From an uncultured Clostridia bacterium (GTDB lineage Bacteria; Bacillota_A; Clostridia; Christensenellales; CAG-138), in NCBI GenBank assembly GCA_947302865.1, contig CAMYWS010000071.1, positions 1 to 6,107 of the forward strand: a stretch of DNA of 6,107 bases, read 5' to 3'. A program made the translations under genes and the position numbers. The notes under the pieces were generated by a model that worked only from the letters and a program-made list of their open reading frames with translations, had not been told where the DNA came from and made no database searches. Positions 1 through 5,841 of the stretch are shown piece after piece (the stretch's first letter is position 1; every line of letters starts with the position of its first letter).

Positions 1-1760
1 GCACGGTCAGCGCGGGACGGCGCTCCGTCTTTTCGCGCGATTTCATGCCGCTGCCGGAGATAAACACCGAATTCGGCGCGAAATGGACCGCGCTGTGCGA
101 AGCGCACCTCTCCGACGAGGGCATCCGCGACCCGATCCGCTGCTATGAATACTACGGCGATTTCTTCGTGCAGGAGGGCAACAAGCGGCTGTCCGTGTTG
201 CGGTATTTCGACGCGCCGTCGATCCCCGCCTCCGTGCTGCGCATCGTCCCCGCCTACGCCGACGATCCCGAAACGCAGCTGTACTACGAGTTTCTCGAAT
301 TCTATCACCTCGCGCGCACCTATGCGTTCCGCTTCACGAAGCCCGGACGGTATAAAAAGCTTGTCGCTGCGCTCGGCTTTGAATGGGGCGAGATCTGGAC
401 CGAGGAACAGCGGCGGCGCGTGATCTCCGACTTTACGCAGTTTTCGGCGGAAGCGGCGCGCGTGAAGTTCCCGGAGGGCGTTACGCTTTCCGACGCGTTC
501 CTTTCGTGGATCTCGCTGTATTCGCACAATGATTTTACCGCGCTTTCCCCGGAAACGCTGCTCTCCTCCCTGAACGCGAGCGTAAAGACGCCCGAAACGG
601 ACGTGACCGTCGCGACCGAAGCGGAGACGGAGCCCGCGGGAAAGACGCTGCTCTCCCGTCTCTACAACGCTATGTTTCTGCCGACGCAGCTTTCCGCCGC
701 GTTCATCCACGAATTTCCGCCGGAGCAGTCGGTATGGGTCCGCGGGCACGAGAAGGGTCGTCTTTATGCAGAGGAAGCGCTTGCCGGAAAGGTCACGACG
801 CGCGCATACACTGTGCGCGACGAATCGGACGCCGACGCGCTCTTTACGCAGGCGGTGCAGGACGGCGCGCAGGTGATCTTTGCCACGACCCCCCCGCTCA
901 TCGACGCATGCCGCCGCGCGGCCGCCGCGCATCCGAACGTCAAGATTCTGAACTGCTCGGTCGACATGCCCTTCCCCGGTGTGCGCACCTATTACAGCCG
1001 CATCTATGAGACCAAGTTCCTCGCGGGCGCGATCGCGGGCGCGCTTTCACACAGCGATCTTCTTGGCTACGTTGCCGCCGCGCCGATCTTCGGCGTCCCC
1101 GCGAGCGTCAACGCATTTGCGCTCGGCGCACGTCTTGTGAACCCGCGCGCGGTCGTCAAACTCCGCTGGTCGTGCACGGAAGCGGACCCGCTCGCCTCGC
1201 TCATCAAGGACGGCGTGGACGTGATCAGCAATCACGAATGGTTTGCGCCGGAAGCGCCGCAGGCGCCGTACGGGCTCATCCGCGTCCGGAACGACGGCGT
1301 GAAGGAGCCGCTTGCCGCGACCTTCTGGAACTGGGGCGCGTTCTATGAAAAGCTGTTCCGCGACATCCTGCTCGGACATTGGGAGGATGAAAGCGCGAAC
1401 CGCAGCGCCGCCGCCATCAATTACTGGTGGGGACTGCAAAGCGGCGTCATCGGCATCACGCCCTCCGAAAAGCTTCCGGAAGGCGTCAAAGCGCTCGTCG
1501 AAGCGCTGAAAAACTCGATCGTCGACGGACGGCTCGACCCGTTCCGCCGCGTGATGTGCGATCAGGAGGGCATCGTGCGAAACGACGGCAACCGCTGGCT
1601 GTCGCCGTCCGAGATCCTGCATATGGACTGGCTGAGCGATACGATCGAGGGCAAGATCCCCACGTTCGATGAACTGCTGCCGGTCGCGCAGAGCATCGTG
1701 CGATTACTCGGCGTGTACCGCGAAGCCATCCCTCCCGTGAAGGACGGTCCGATCCTATGA
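1..1760 (+). CDS. ParB-like / Bmp (PnrA-type) substrate-binding fusion protein, 5' end missing
   Basis: The gene is truncated by the left edge: the frame is open from position 3, and residues before the first ATG at 45 (ending SVFSRDFMPLPE) look like continuing protein, so the true start lies upstream. Counting from the Met at 45, residues about 26-68 resemble a ParB/sulfiredoxin-like fold, with the core GDFFVQEGNKRLSVL followed by an 'SIPA' strand. Residues about 76-170 look helical and 171-205 form a loose linker. Residues about 206-560 match the Bmp/PnrA (basic membrane protein) family: HEKGR near 235, HPNVK near 296, SRIYETKFLAGAIAGAL at 318-334, GYVAAAPIFG at 341-350 and NAFALGARLVNP at 356-367. 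Characterised Bmp proteins (PnrA/TmpC) are lipoproteins that bind purine nucleosides for ABC uptake. No signal peptide or lipobox can be judged here because the N-terminus is missing, but a ParB-like domain ahead of the Bmp module argues for a cytosolic ligand sensor. Its stop overlaps the start of the next gene (ATGA). The Bmp assignment is strong; ParB-like is moderate; the ligand is unknown. Confidence 0.85.
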   Translation, partial: TVSAGRRSVFSRDFMPLPEINTEFGAKWTALCEAHLSDEGIRDPIRCYEYYGDFFVQEGNKRLSVLRYFDAPSIPASVLRIVPAYADDPETQLYYEFLEFYHLARTYAFRFTKPGRYKKLVAALGFEWGEIWTEEQRRRVISDFTQFSAEAARVKFPEGVTLSDAFLSWISLYSHNDFTALSPETLLSSLNASVKTPETDVTVATEAETEPAGKTLLSRLYNAMFLPTQLSAAFIHEFPPEQSVWVRGHEKGRLYAEEALAGKVTTRAYTVRDESDADALFTQAVQDGAQVIFATTPPLIDACRRAAAAHPNVKILNCSVDMPFPGVRTYYSRIYETKFLAGAIAGALSHSDLLGYVAAAPIFGVPASVNAFALGARLVNPRAVVKLRWSCTEADPLASLIKDGVDVISNHEWFAPEAPQAPYGLIRVRNDGVKEPLAATFWNWGAFYEKLFRDILLGHWEDESANRSAAAINYWWGLQSGVIGITPSEKLPEGVKALVEALKNSIVDGRLDPFRRVMCDQEGIVRNDGNRWLSPSEILHMDWLSDTIEGKIPTFDELLPVAQSIVRLLGVYREAIPPVKDGPIL

Positions 1761-2359
1761 AGATCCTTCTGATTTCCGACGTGGAGGAGCCCGCGCTCTG
1801 GGACTATTATCGACCGGGTCGGCTTGCGGAGTATGATATGATCCTGTCCGCGGGGGATCTCAAAGCGGAATACCTCTCCTTTCTCGTCACTATGGCAAAC
1901 GTCCCGGTGCTGTACGTGCACGGCAACCACAACACAAGCTACGACCGCTTCCCGCCGGAAGGCTGCGACTGCGTCGAGGACAAGCTCGTCACATGCAAGG
2001 GCTTGCGCATTCTCGGGCTCGGCGGCAGCGCGGTTTACAGCGGCGGAAATCATCAGTACACCGAACGGCAGATGGCGCGCCGCATCCGGCGGCTGAACCG
2101 TGCAGTCAGAAAGGCAGGCGGCGTGGATATTGTGCTGACGCACTGCCCGCCGAAGGGACTCGGCGACGCGGAAGATTACGCGCACCGCGGATTCGAGGCT
2201 TTTTTACCGATGCTGGACAAATGGAAGCCGAAAGCGCTCGTGCACGGTCACGTGCATATTGCTTACGGCATTCCTCGTGAACTCTCGTACAACGGCACCC
2301 GCATCATCAACGCCTCCGGGCGATATGTACTGGAGATGGAACCGGAAAGCGCAAAATGA
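1757..2359 (+). CDS. Calcineurin-like metallophosphoesterase, 200 aa
   Basis: This is a complete small metallophosphoesterase, a fold that uses two metal ions to hydrolyse phosphomonoesters or phosphodiesters. Visible motifs in order are D8-V-E10 (normally D-x-H), G33-D34-L35, G56-N57-H58-N59 (the GNH[D/E] motif), T128-H129 and G164-H165-V166-H167 (GHxH). All expected ligand positions are present except the first His, which is Glu. This D-x-E form, with 'AGDLKAEYLSFL' and 'VHGNHN' after it, resembles a Clostridia-type subfamily I recall, so it may be a subfamily trait rather than damage. There is no signal peptide or membrane segment, so the protein should be cytoplasmic. ATG at 1757-1759 overlaps the upstream TGA at 1758-1760. 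AAGGA at 1740-1744 lies 12 nt before the start, so translational coupling to the Bmp fusion gene is likely. A terminator begins at the last base of its stop codon. The substrate cannot be told from sequence. Confidence 0.9.
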   Translation: MKILLISDVEEPALWDYYRPGRLAEYDMILSAGDLKAEYLSFLVTMANVPVLYVHGNHNTSYDRFPPEGCDCVEDKLVTCKGLRILGLGGSAVYSGGNHQYTERQMARRIRRLNRAVRKAGGVDIVLTHCPPKGLGDAEDYAHRGFEAFLPMLDKWKPKALVHGHVHIAYGIPRELSYNGTRIINASGRYVLEMEPESAK

Positions 2360-2387
2360 AAAGGGCTCTTCAGAGCTCTTTTTCTTT
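2359..2387 (+). terminator. Intrinsic terminator of the Bmp fusion-phosphoesterase unit
   Basis: A 10-bp stem pairs AAAAGGGCTC (2359-2368) with GAGCTCTTTT (2373-2382), with one G-U pair and a 4-nt TTCA loop. It runs into a T-rich tract (TTTTTCTTT, 2379-2387). It starts on the last base of the phosphoesterase stop codon and ends about 12 nt before the next promoter, so it separates the two transcription units. Confidence 0.88.
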
Positions 2388-2398
2388 GTCCCGATTTC

Positions 2399-2428
2399 TT
2401 GACATGCCGCACGGGAACGGCGTATAAT
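2399..2428 (+). promoter_or_regulatory. Consensus sigma-70/SigA promoter for tcdA
   Basis: TTGACA (-35, 2399-2404) and TATAAT (-10, 2423-2428) both match the vegetative consensus perfectly, with an 18-nt spacer, one more than the optimum. The DNA just downstream (2429-2443) is AT-rich, which is unusual in this GC-rich window and favours melting. A start point near 2434-2436 is expected, leaving an untranslated leader of only about 10-24 nt depending on which in-frame ATG is used. No operator-like dyad is seen, so constitutive expression is the simplest reading. Confidence 0.9.
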
Positions 2429-2457
2429 ACTATATATTATTTCACATGGGAATGCGT

Positions 2458-3177
2458 ATGACGGATCAATTCACCAGAACAAGACTGCTGTTGGGCGACG
2501 CGGCCATTGAAAAGCTTCGGGCTTCACGCGTTGCGGTGTTCGGGCTCGGCGGCGTGGGAAGCTACGTCGTGGAAGCGCTTGCGCGCAGCGGCGTCGGCAC
2601 GCTCGACATCGTCGACGACGACGTGATCGCGCTTTCGAACCTCAACCGGCTTCTGTACGCGACACAGAAAAACGTCGGACAGCCGAAAACCGAGGTCGTG
2701 ACAGAGCGGATCAAAGCGATCTGCCCCGAAGCGGTCGTACACGCGCATCGGTGCTTTTACCTGCCCGAAACGGCGGACCGGTTCGATTTTACGCAATACG
2801 ATTATGTCGCTGACGCGATCGACACGGTGTCCGGAAAGCTGCAGCTCGTCATGCAGGCGCACGAGGCAAACGTTCCGGTCATCAGCTCGATGGGCGCGGG
2901 CAACAAGCTGGACCCGACGGCGTTCGAGGTTGCGGACATCTCAAAAACGAGCGTGTGTCCCCTGGCGCGGGTCATGCGGCGCGAGCTCAGAAAGCGCGGG
3001 ATCGAGCATCTGAAAGTCGTGTACTCAAAGGAACCGCCGATCGAACCCGCGGAAAAGGAACCGGACGGAACACACCAAAAGCGGCAGACTCCCGGAAGCT
3101 GTGCCTTCGTGCCGTCGGTTGCGGGGCTTATCATGGCGGGCGAAATCATCCGCGATCTCTGCGGGATCAAACGATAA
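2458..3177 (+). CDS. tcdA: tRNA threonylcarbamoyladenosine dehydratase (E1-like, ThiF superfamily)
   Basis: TcdA (CsdL/YgdL) uses ATP to cyclise the N6-threonylcarbamoyl group of t6A37 in tRNAs reading ANN codons, giving ct6A. It is a cytoplasmic E1-like enzyme. Counting from the chosen Met, the nucleotide-binding loop GLGGVGS is at 29-35, DDD at 53-55, the NLNR motif with its adenylation Arg at 60-64, the catalytic-region Lys (QPK) near 77, and ADAID at 118-122. SVCPLARVMRRELRKRGI begins near 165, and the C-terminal GSCAFVPSVAGLIMAGEI block is typical of this family. Length is normal at 239 aa. There are three in-frame ATGs at 2446, 2452 and 2458. I chose 2458 because MTDQFTRT aligns with the usual TcdA N-terminus and GGGA at 2448-2451 lies 6 nt ahead, whereas 2446 would have only about 10 nt of leader and no Shine-Dalgarno; 2446 (243 aa) remains possible. 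It is the first gene of a unit with the DIP1984-family gene. Confidence 0.93.
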   Translation: MTDQFTRTRLLLGDAAIEKLRASRVAVFGLGGVGSYVVEALARSGVGTLDIVDDDVIALSNLNRLLYATQKNVGQPKTEVVTERIKAICPEAVVHAHRCFYLPETADRFDFTQYDYVADAIDTVSGKLQLVMQAHEANVPVISSMGAGNKLDPTAFEVADISKTSVCPLARVMRRELRKRGIEHLKVVYSKEPPIEPAEKEPDGTHQKRQTPGSCAFVPSVAGLIMAGEIIRDLCGIKR

Positions 3178-3198
3178 AGAACCAAAGGAGAAAACCAT

Positions 3199-3657
3199 AT
3201 GAAACTGGCTGAAGCATTGCAGGAGCGCGCGGATCTGAACCGCCGTATCGAACAGCTTCGCGTGCGCATCACGGCAAACGCGCTGGTACAGGAGGGTGAA
3301 AGGACCGCCGAGGATCCGCAGGCGCTGCTTGACGAGCTTCAAGCGTGCACCGAGCGCTTATGCGCGCTGATGCGCGCGATCAACCGCACGAACTGCGAAA
3401 CAGTCGTCAACAGCGCAACCCTTACCGATCTGATCGCCGAACGGGACAGCAAGCGCGTTCTCCTTTCGGTATACCACGACGCAGTGGACGCCGCAAGCCG
3501 CGTCGTCAGCCGTGCGACCCGCAGCGAGATCCGGATCCTGCCCGCGCTCGACGTAAAAGCGCTGCAGGACAAGGCGGATCTGCTTTCAAAGGAGCTTCGT
3601 CTGCTCGACAATACCCTGCAGGAACAGAACTGGAAGACCGAACTGATCGGATTGTAA
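3199..3657 (+). CDS. DIP1984-family (DUF6847) coiled-coil protein
   Basis: This is a complete 152-aa soluble protein that I recognise as the DIP1984 family, sometimes labelled 'septicolysin'. Recognisable blocks are the start MKLAEALQERADLNRRIEQL, the 'NALVQEGE' segment at 27-34, an 'INRTNCETVV' segment near 61-70, LTDLIAERD at 75-83, 'SRATRSEIRIL' at 104-114, and the tail VKALQDKADLLSKELRLLDN followed by QEQNW. Heptad-like helices at both ends suggest a helical hairpin or coiled-coil oligomer. There is no signal peptide, no transmembrane segment and no catalytic motif. The function is unknown to me, and the septicolysin name should not be read as evidence of toxin activity. A strong AAAGGAG (3184-3190) sits 8 nt before the ATG, fixing the start. 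It lies 21 nt after tcdA with no promoter or terminator between, so co-transcription from the 2399 promoter is likely. Confidence 0.88.
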   Translation: MKLAEALQERADLNRRIEQLRVRITANALVQEGERTAEDPQALLDELQACTERLCALMRAINRTNCETVVNSATLTDLIAERDSKRVLLSVYHDAVDAASRVVSRATRSEIRILPALDVKALQDKADLLSKELRLLDNTLQEQNWKTELIGL

Positions 3658-3739
3658 GCGCAAAGTCGGTATCCGTGCGGGGCGAATGCATCTCGGCGGC
3701 GGAGAATGCAGCCGCGCTTGGGTGCGCCGAAGGGCAGGC

Positions 3740-3769
3740 GCGGGGATGATAATCCCGCCTTATCGTTTT
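3740..3769 (+). terminator. Possible weak terminator of the tcdA-DIP1984 unit
   Basis: A short stem, GGGAT (3743-3747) with ATCCC (3752-3756) around a GATA loop, is extended by GC/GC with one bulged G at 3742. It is followed by CTTATCGTTTT (3759-3769). The stem is short and the T tract is interrupted, so termination would be inefficient at best. It is the only terminator-like element after the DIP1984-family stop codon. Confidence 0.28.
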
Positions 3770-3787
3770 GCCCCGATCGCGTACACG

Positions 3788-3810
3788 TGCATCGTAAACC
3801 TGCATCGTAA
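3788..3810. repeat. Direct repeat pair TGCATCGTAA, 13-nt period
   Basis: The 10-mer TGCATCGTAA occurs at 3788-3797 and again at 3801-3810, separated by 3 nt. The period of 13 is not a whole helical turn. The pair sits about 95 nt ahead of the exporter start codon and could be a regulator site, but chance or slippage is equally possible from one sequence. Confidence 0.5.
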
Positions 3811-3873
3811 CTACCGCGCATTGACCGCACGGAGAGGGCGGGAACGGGGAACCTTTGCGCATTCAGCGGGAAC

Positions 3874-3895
3874 GCGGCTTTCGCCGCAGAAAGGA
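3874..3895 (+). promoter_or_regulatory. Small hairpin abutting the exporter's Shine-Dalgarno site
   Basis: GCGGC (3874-3878) pairs perfectly with GCCGC (3883-3887) around a TTTC loop, and the next base begins the Shine-Dalgarno stretch AGAAAGGA (3888-3895). The ribosome binding site itself stays unpaired. GGA ends 7 nt before ATG 3903 but only 1 nt before ATG 3897, which decides the start in favour of 3903. The hairpin may keep the binding site exposed or stabilise the mRNA 5' end; that role is inference. Confidence 0.5.
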
Positions 3896-3902
3896 AATGC
3901 CT

Positions 3903-5750
3903 ATGCCGGGACCGATGGGCGGCAGAATGGGGCCGCGCGGATTTCTGACCGATGAAGAAAAACAGAACGTACCGAAAGTGAGTTGGGCGCTTATCAAGCG
4001 CATCCTGTCCTATCTGAAGCCGTACTGGTTCCAGTTCCTGCTCGTGTTCCTGACGATCCTCGTCTCTGCGGGCGTGGGACTGCTGCCGAGCATCATCACC
4101 GGGCGGATCGTGAACGAAGCGCTGGTCGGCAAGAATATGAAGCTGCTCATTCAGCTTCTGATCGCCGCGTTTATCACGCTGACCGCGTCGCAGGTGATCG
4201 GCGTCCTTGAAAGCTACATCAACGCGTGGATCTCGAACAAGATCATCTACGACATGAAGAACCAGATGTACAATCATCTGCTCTCCATGCCGCACGCGTT
4301 CTTCACCACCGAAAAGCAGGGCGACATCATCACGCGCATGAACAGCGACATCGGCGGCGTTTCGAACGTCATCTCCGGCACGCTCACAAGCATCGTCCGC
4401 AACATCGTCGTCGTTATTACCACGCTCGTCGCGCTGTTTACCATGAGCTGGCAGCTCGCTTTGGTCGGCATCGTGGTGATCCCTCTTCTCATTCTGCCGA
4501 CGCGCTCCGCCGGCAAAACGCGCTGGAAGCTCGCGAGCGAAAGTCAGGCGAAGCACGACGAGATGAACCAGCTGGTCAACGAAACGCTTTCCGTTTCGGG
4601 ATCGCTGCTTGTCAAGCTGTTCACGCGCGAAAAGCGTGAACAGCAGCGCTTTGAAACGATCAACGACGAGGTGACGAAGCTCTCCATGAAGGAGCAGCGC
4701 AGCGGCAAGTGGTTCATGGTGCTGATGGGTATGTTCACCGAGATCGGTCCGCTGCTTATCTACTTCGCGGGCGGCTACTTCATCATCACGAAGACCGATC
4801 CCGCGCTGAACGTCGGTATCATCACCTCGACCGTCATGCTCATCAACCGGCTCTACCGCCCGGTGCAGTCGCTTCTCAACATCCACGTTGACTTCACGCG
4901 CTCGCTCGCGCTGTTTACGCGTATCTTCGATTATTTCGACCTGGTTCCGGCGATCAGGCAGCCGGAGCACGCAAAGCGCCCGATCCTTTCCGGTGCGAAC
5001 ATCCGCTACGAGCACGTCGAATTCTCTTACTCTCCGGATAAGCCCCTGCTTTCGGACATCGACTTTACCGTGCCTGCGGGAAGGATGTACGCGATCGTCG
5101 GTCCGTCCGGCTCCGGCAAGAGCACGGTCGTGAACCTGCTCCCCCGGCTCTATGACGTTATTTCGGGCAGCGTAAAAATCGGCGAGACCGACGTGCGTGA
5201 CTTCGACCTCGGCTACCTGAGAAAGAGCATCGGCGTCGTCACGCAGGATTCGTACCTTTTCAACGGCACGATCCGCGAAAACCTGCTCTACGCAAAGGAG
5301 ACCGCAAGCGAAGCGGAGCTTATGGACGCGATCCGGAAGGCGAACCTGACCGAGTTCATCAACAACCAGCCGGACGGGCTCGATTCGGTCGTCGGCAACC
5401 GCGGGCTGAAGCTCTCCGGCGGTGAAAAGCAGCGGCTCTCGATCGCGCGGATCATTCTGAAGGACCCGAAGATCCTGATCCTCGACGAGGCGACCTCCGC
5501 GCTTGACTCGATCTCCGAGAACGCGATCCAGGACGCGCTCGAAACGCTGATGCAGGGACGCACGTCCATCGTCATTGCGCACCGGCTTTCGACGATCCTC
5601 AAGGCGGACCGCATCCTCGTGGTCGCGAACGGGACCATTTCGGAACAGGGCACACACGACGAGCTGCTCCAGAAAAACGGCATCTACCGCGAGCTGTATG
5701 AAACGCAGTTCCGGAAGGTCATCGAACGCGAAGCCGAAAAGGCGGAATAA
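3903..5750 (+). CDS. ABC exporter half-transporter (fused permease and ATPase)
   Basis: This is a complete 615-aa type I ABC exporter with a membrane domain followed by an ATPase domain, the normal size for a half-transporter. It belongs to the multidrug/lipid exporter type (BmrA, MsbA, MdlB-like) and should sit in the cytoplasmic membrane as a dimer. Approximate membrane segments are 43-66, 79-104, 157-179, 181-200, 269-295 and 300-325. The ATPase domain shows the A-loop Tyr near 376, Walker A GPSGSGKST at 400-408, Q-loop Gln 448, signature LSGGEKQR at 504-511, Walker B ILILDE at 524-529 with catalytic Glu 529, and switch His 560. All catalytic residues are intact. The N-terminus MPGPMGGRMGP is Gly/Met-rich, as in many clostridial homologues. 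A start at 3903 is chosen from Shine-Dalgarno spacing; ATG 3897 and TTG 3855 are worse. No partner ABC gene or regulator is adjacent, so a homodimer is likely. The substrate cannot be predicted; drug or lipid efflux is a family-level guess. Confidence 0.93.
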   Translation: MPGPMGGRMGPRGFLTDEEKQNVPKVSWALIKRILSYLKPYWFQFLLVFLTILVSAGVGLLPSIITGRIVNEALVGKNMKLLIQLLIAAFITLTASQVIGVLESYINAWISNKIIYDMKNQMYNHLLSMPHAFFTTEKQGDIITRMNSDIGGVSNVISGTLTSIVRNIVVVITTLVALFTMSWQLALVGIVVIPLLILPTRSAGKTRWKLASESQAKHDEMNQLVNETLSVSGSLLVKLFTREKREQQRFETINDEVTKLSMKEQRSGKWFMVLMGMFTEIGPLLIYFAGGYFIITKTDPALNVGIITSTVMLINRLYRPVQSLLNIHVDFTRSLALFTRIFDYFDLVPAIRQPEHAKRPILSGANIRYEHVEFSYSPDKPLLSDIDFTVPAGRMYAIVGPSGSGKSTVVNLLPRLYDVISGSVKIGETDVRDFDLGYLRKSIGVVTQDSYLFNGTIRENLLYAKETASEAELMDAIRKANLTEFINNQPDGLDSVVGNRGLKLSGGEKQRLSIARIILKDPKILILDEATSALDSISENAIQDALETLMQGRTSIVIAHRLSTILKADRILVVANGTISEQGTHDELLQKNGIYRELYETQFRKVIEREAEKAE

Positions 5751-5759
5751 AGAAAACGC

Positions 5760-5779
5760 CCTGCGGTACCTTCCGCAGG
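5760..5779. repeat. Perfect 7-bp hairpin after the exporter gene
   Basis: CCTGCGG (5760-5766) pairs exactly with CCGCAGG (5773-5779) around a TACCTT loop. No T tract follows, so it is not a terminator itself. It begins 10 nt after the exporter stop and 5 nt before the large terminator palindrome, and may protect the mRNA 3' end or slow the polymerase before the terminator. Confidence 0.5.
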
Positions 5780-5783
5780 TACG

Positions 5784-5815
5784 AAAAAAGGACTTCCCGC
5801 GGGAAGTCCTTTTTT
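5784..5815. terminator. Bidirectional intrinsic terminator, 32-bp perfect palindrome
   Basis: Bases 5784-5815 form a perfect palindrome: A6, then GGACTTCCC, a central GC, GGGAAGTCC and T6. In either direction the RNA forms a GC-rich stem of about 8-9 bp with a small loop, followed by six U. It lies 33 nt after the plus-strand exporter stop and 26 nt after the minus-strand gdhA stop. It therefore fits as a shared terminator for the two convergent genes. Confidence 0.93.
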
Positions 5816-5841
5816 GATTCGGGAGATTTTCGGATCGGGGA

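Larger units (their letters stand above)
3658..3902 (+). other. Non-coding interval and leader ahead of the ABC exporter gene
   Basis: No convincing gene is seen in these 245 nt. The interval holds several short repeats: GAATGCA twice (3684-3690, 3704-3710), TGCATCGTAA twice (3788-3797, 3801-3810) and GCGGGAACG twice (3838-3846, 3866-3874). Small dyads include GCGGC/GCCGC around a 10-nt loop (3696-3715) and a GGGAT/ATCCC stem at 3743-3756. A GATAAT (3748-3753) resembles a -10 box but lacks a -35 at a usable distance; TTGACC at 3821 has no partner -10. The exporter could therefore be read from a weak or activator-dependent promoter here, or by readthrough from the tcdA unit. The region does not match any riboswitch class I know. 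Confidence 0.5.

Noticed and set aside
1047..2185. Antisense open frames of 191 and 207 codons opposite the Bmp fusion and phosphoesterase genes
   Set aside because: They are low-complexity shadows of well-supported plus-strand genes, with no domain signature.
2458..3177. E1-like protein as part of a bacterial ubiquitin-like or CBASS conjugation system
   Set aside because: The sequence follows the TcdA family closely through its C-terminus, and no E2, JAB-domain, ubiquitin-like or cyclase gene is nearby.
3199..3657. Septicolysin-type toxin
   Set aside because: The label is an inherited database name for this family; there is no signal peptide, transmembrane segment or pore-forming motif in the sequence.
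3821..3849. TTGACC as a -35 for the exporter
   Set aside because: The DNA 16-18 nt downstream is G-rich with nothing like a -10 box.
3855..3902. TTG start extending the exporter by 16 residues
   Set aside because: The added residues are Arg-rich and cover the SD-adjacent hairpin and the Shine-Dalgarno site itself; ATG 3903 has proper spacing and a family-like N-terminus.
3686..3955. An 89-codon plus-strand frame in the gap before the exporter
   Set aside because: It has no good ribosome binding site, runs out of frame into the exporter start, and has a composition (Arg/Ala/Gly-rich) unlike a real protein.
3339..5657. A 772-codon open frame on the minus strand opposite the DIP1984-family gene and the ABC exporter
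   Set aside because: The plus-strand genes are unmistakable with full motif sets. The antisense product is rich in Arg, Asp and His with no recognisable domain, and long antisense frames are expected opposite GC-rich genes with strong third-position bias. Its crossing of the intergenic gap is notable but not enough.
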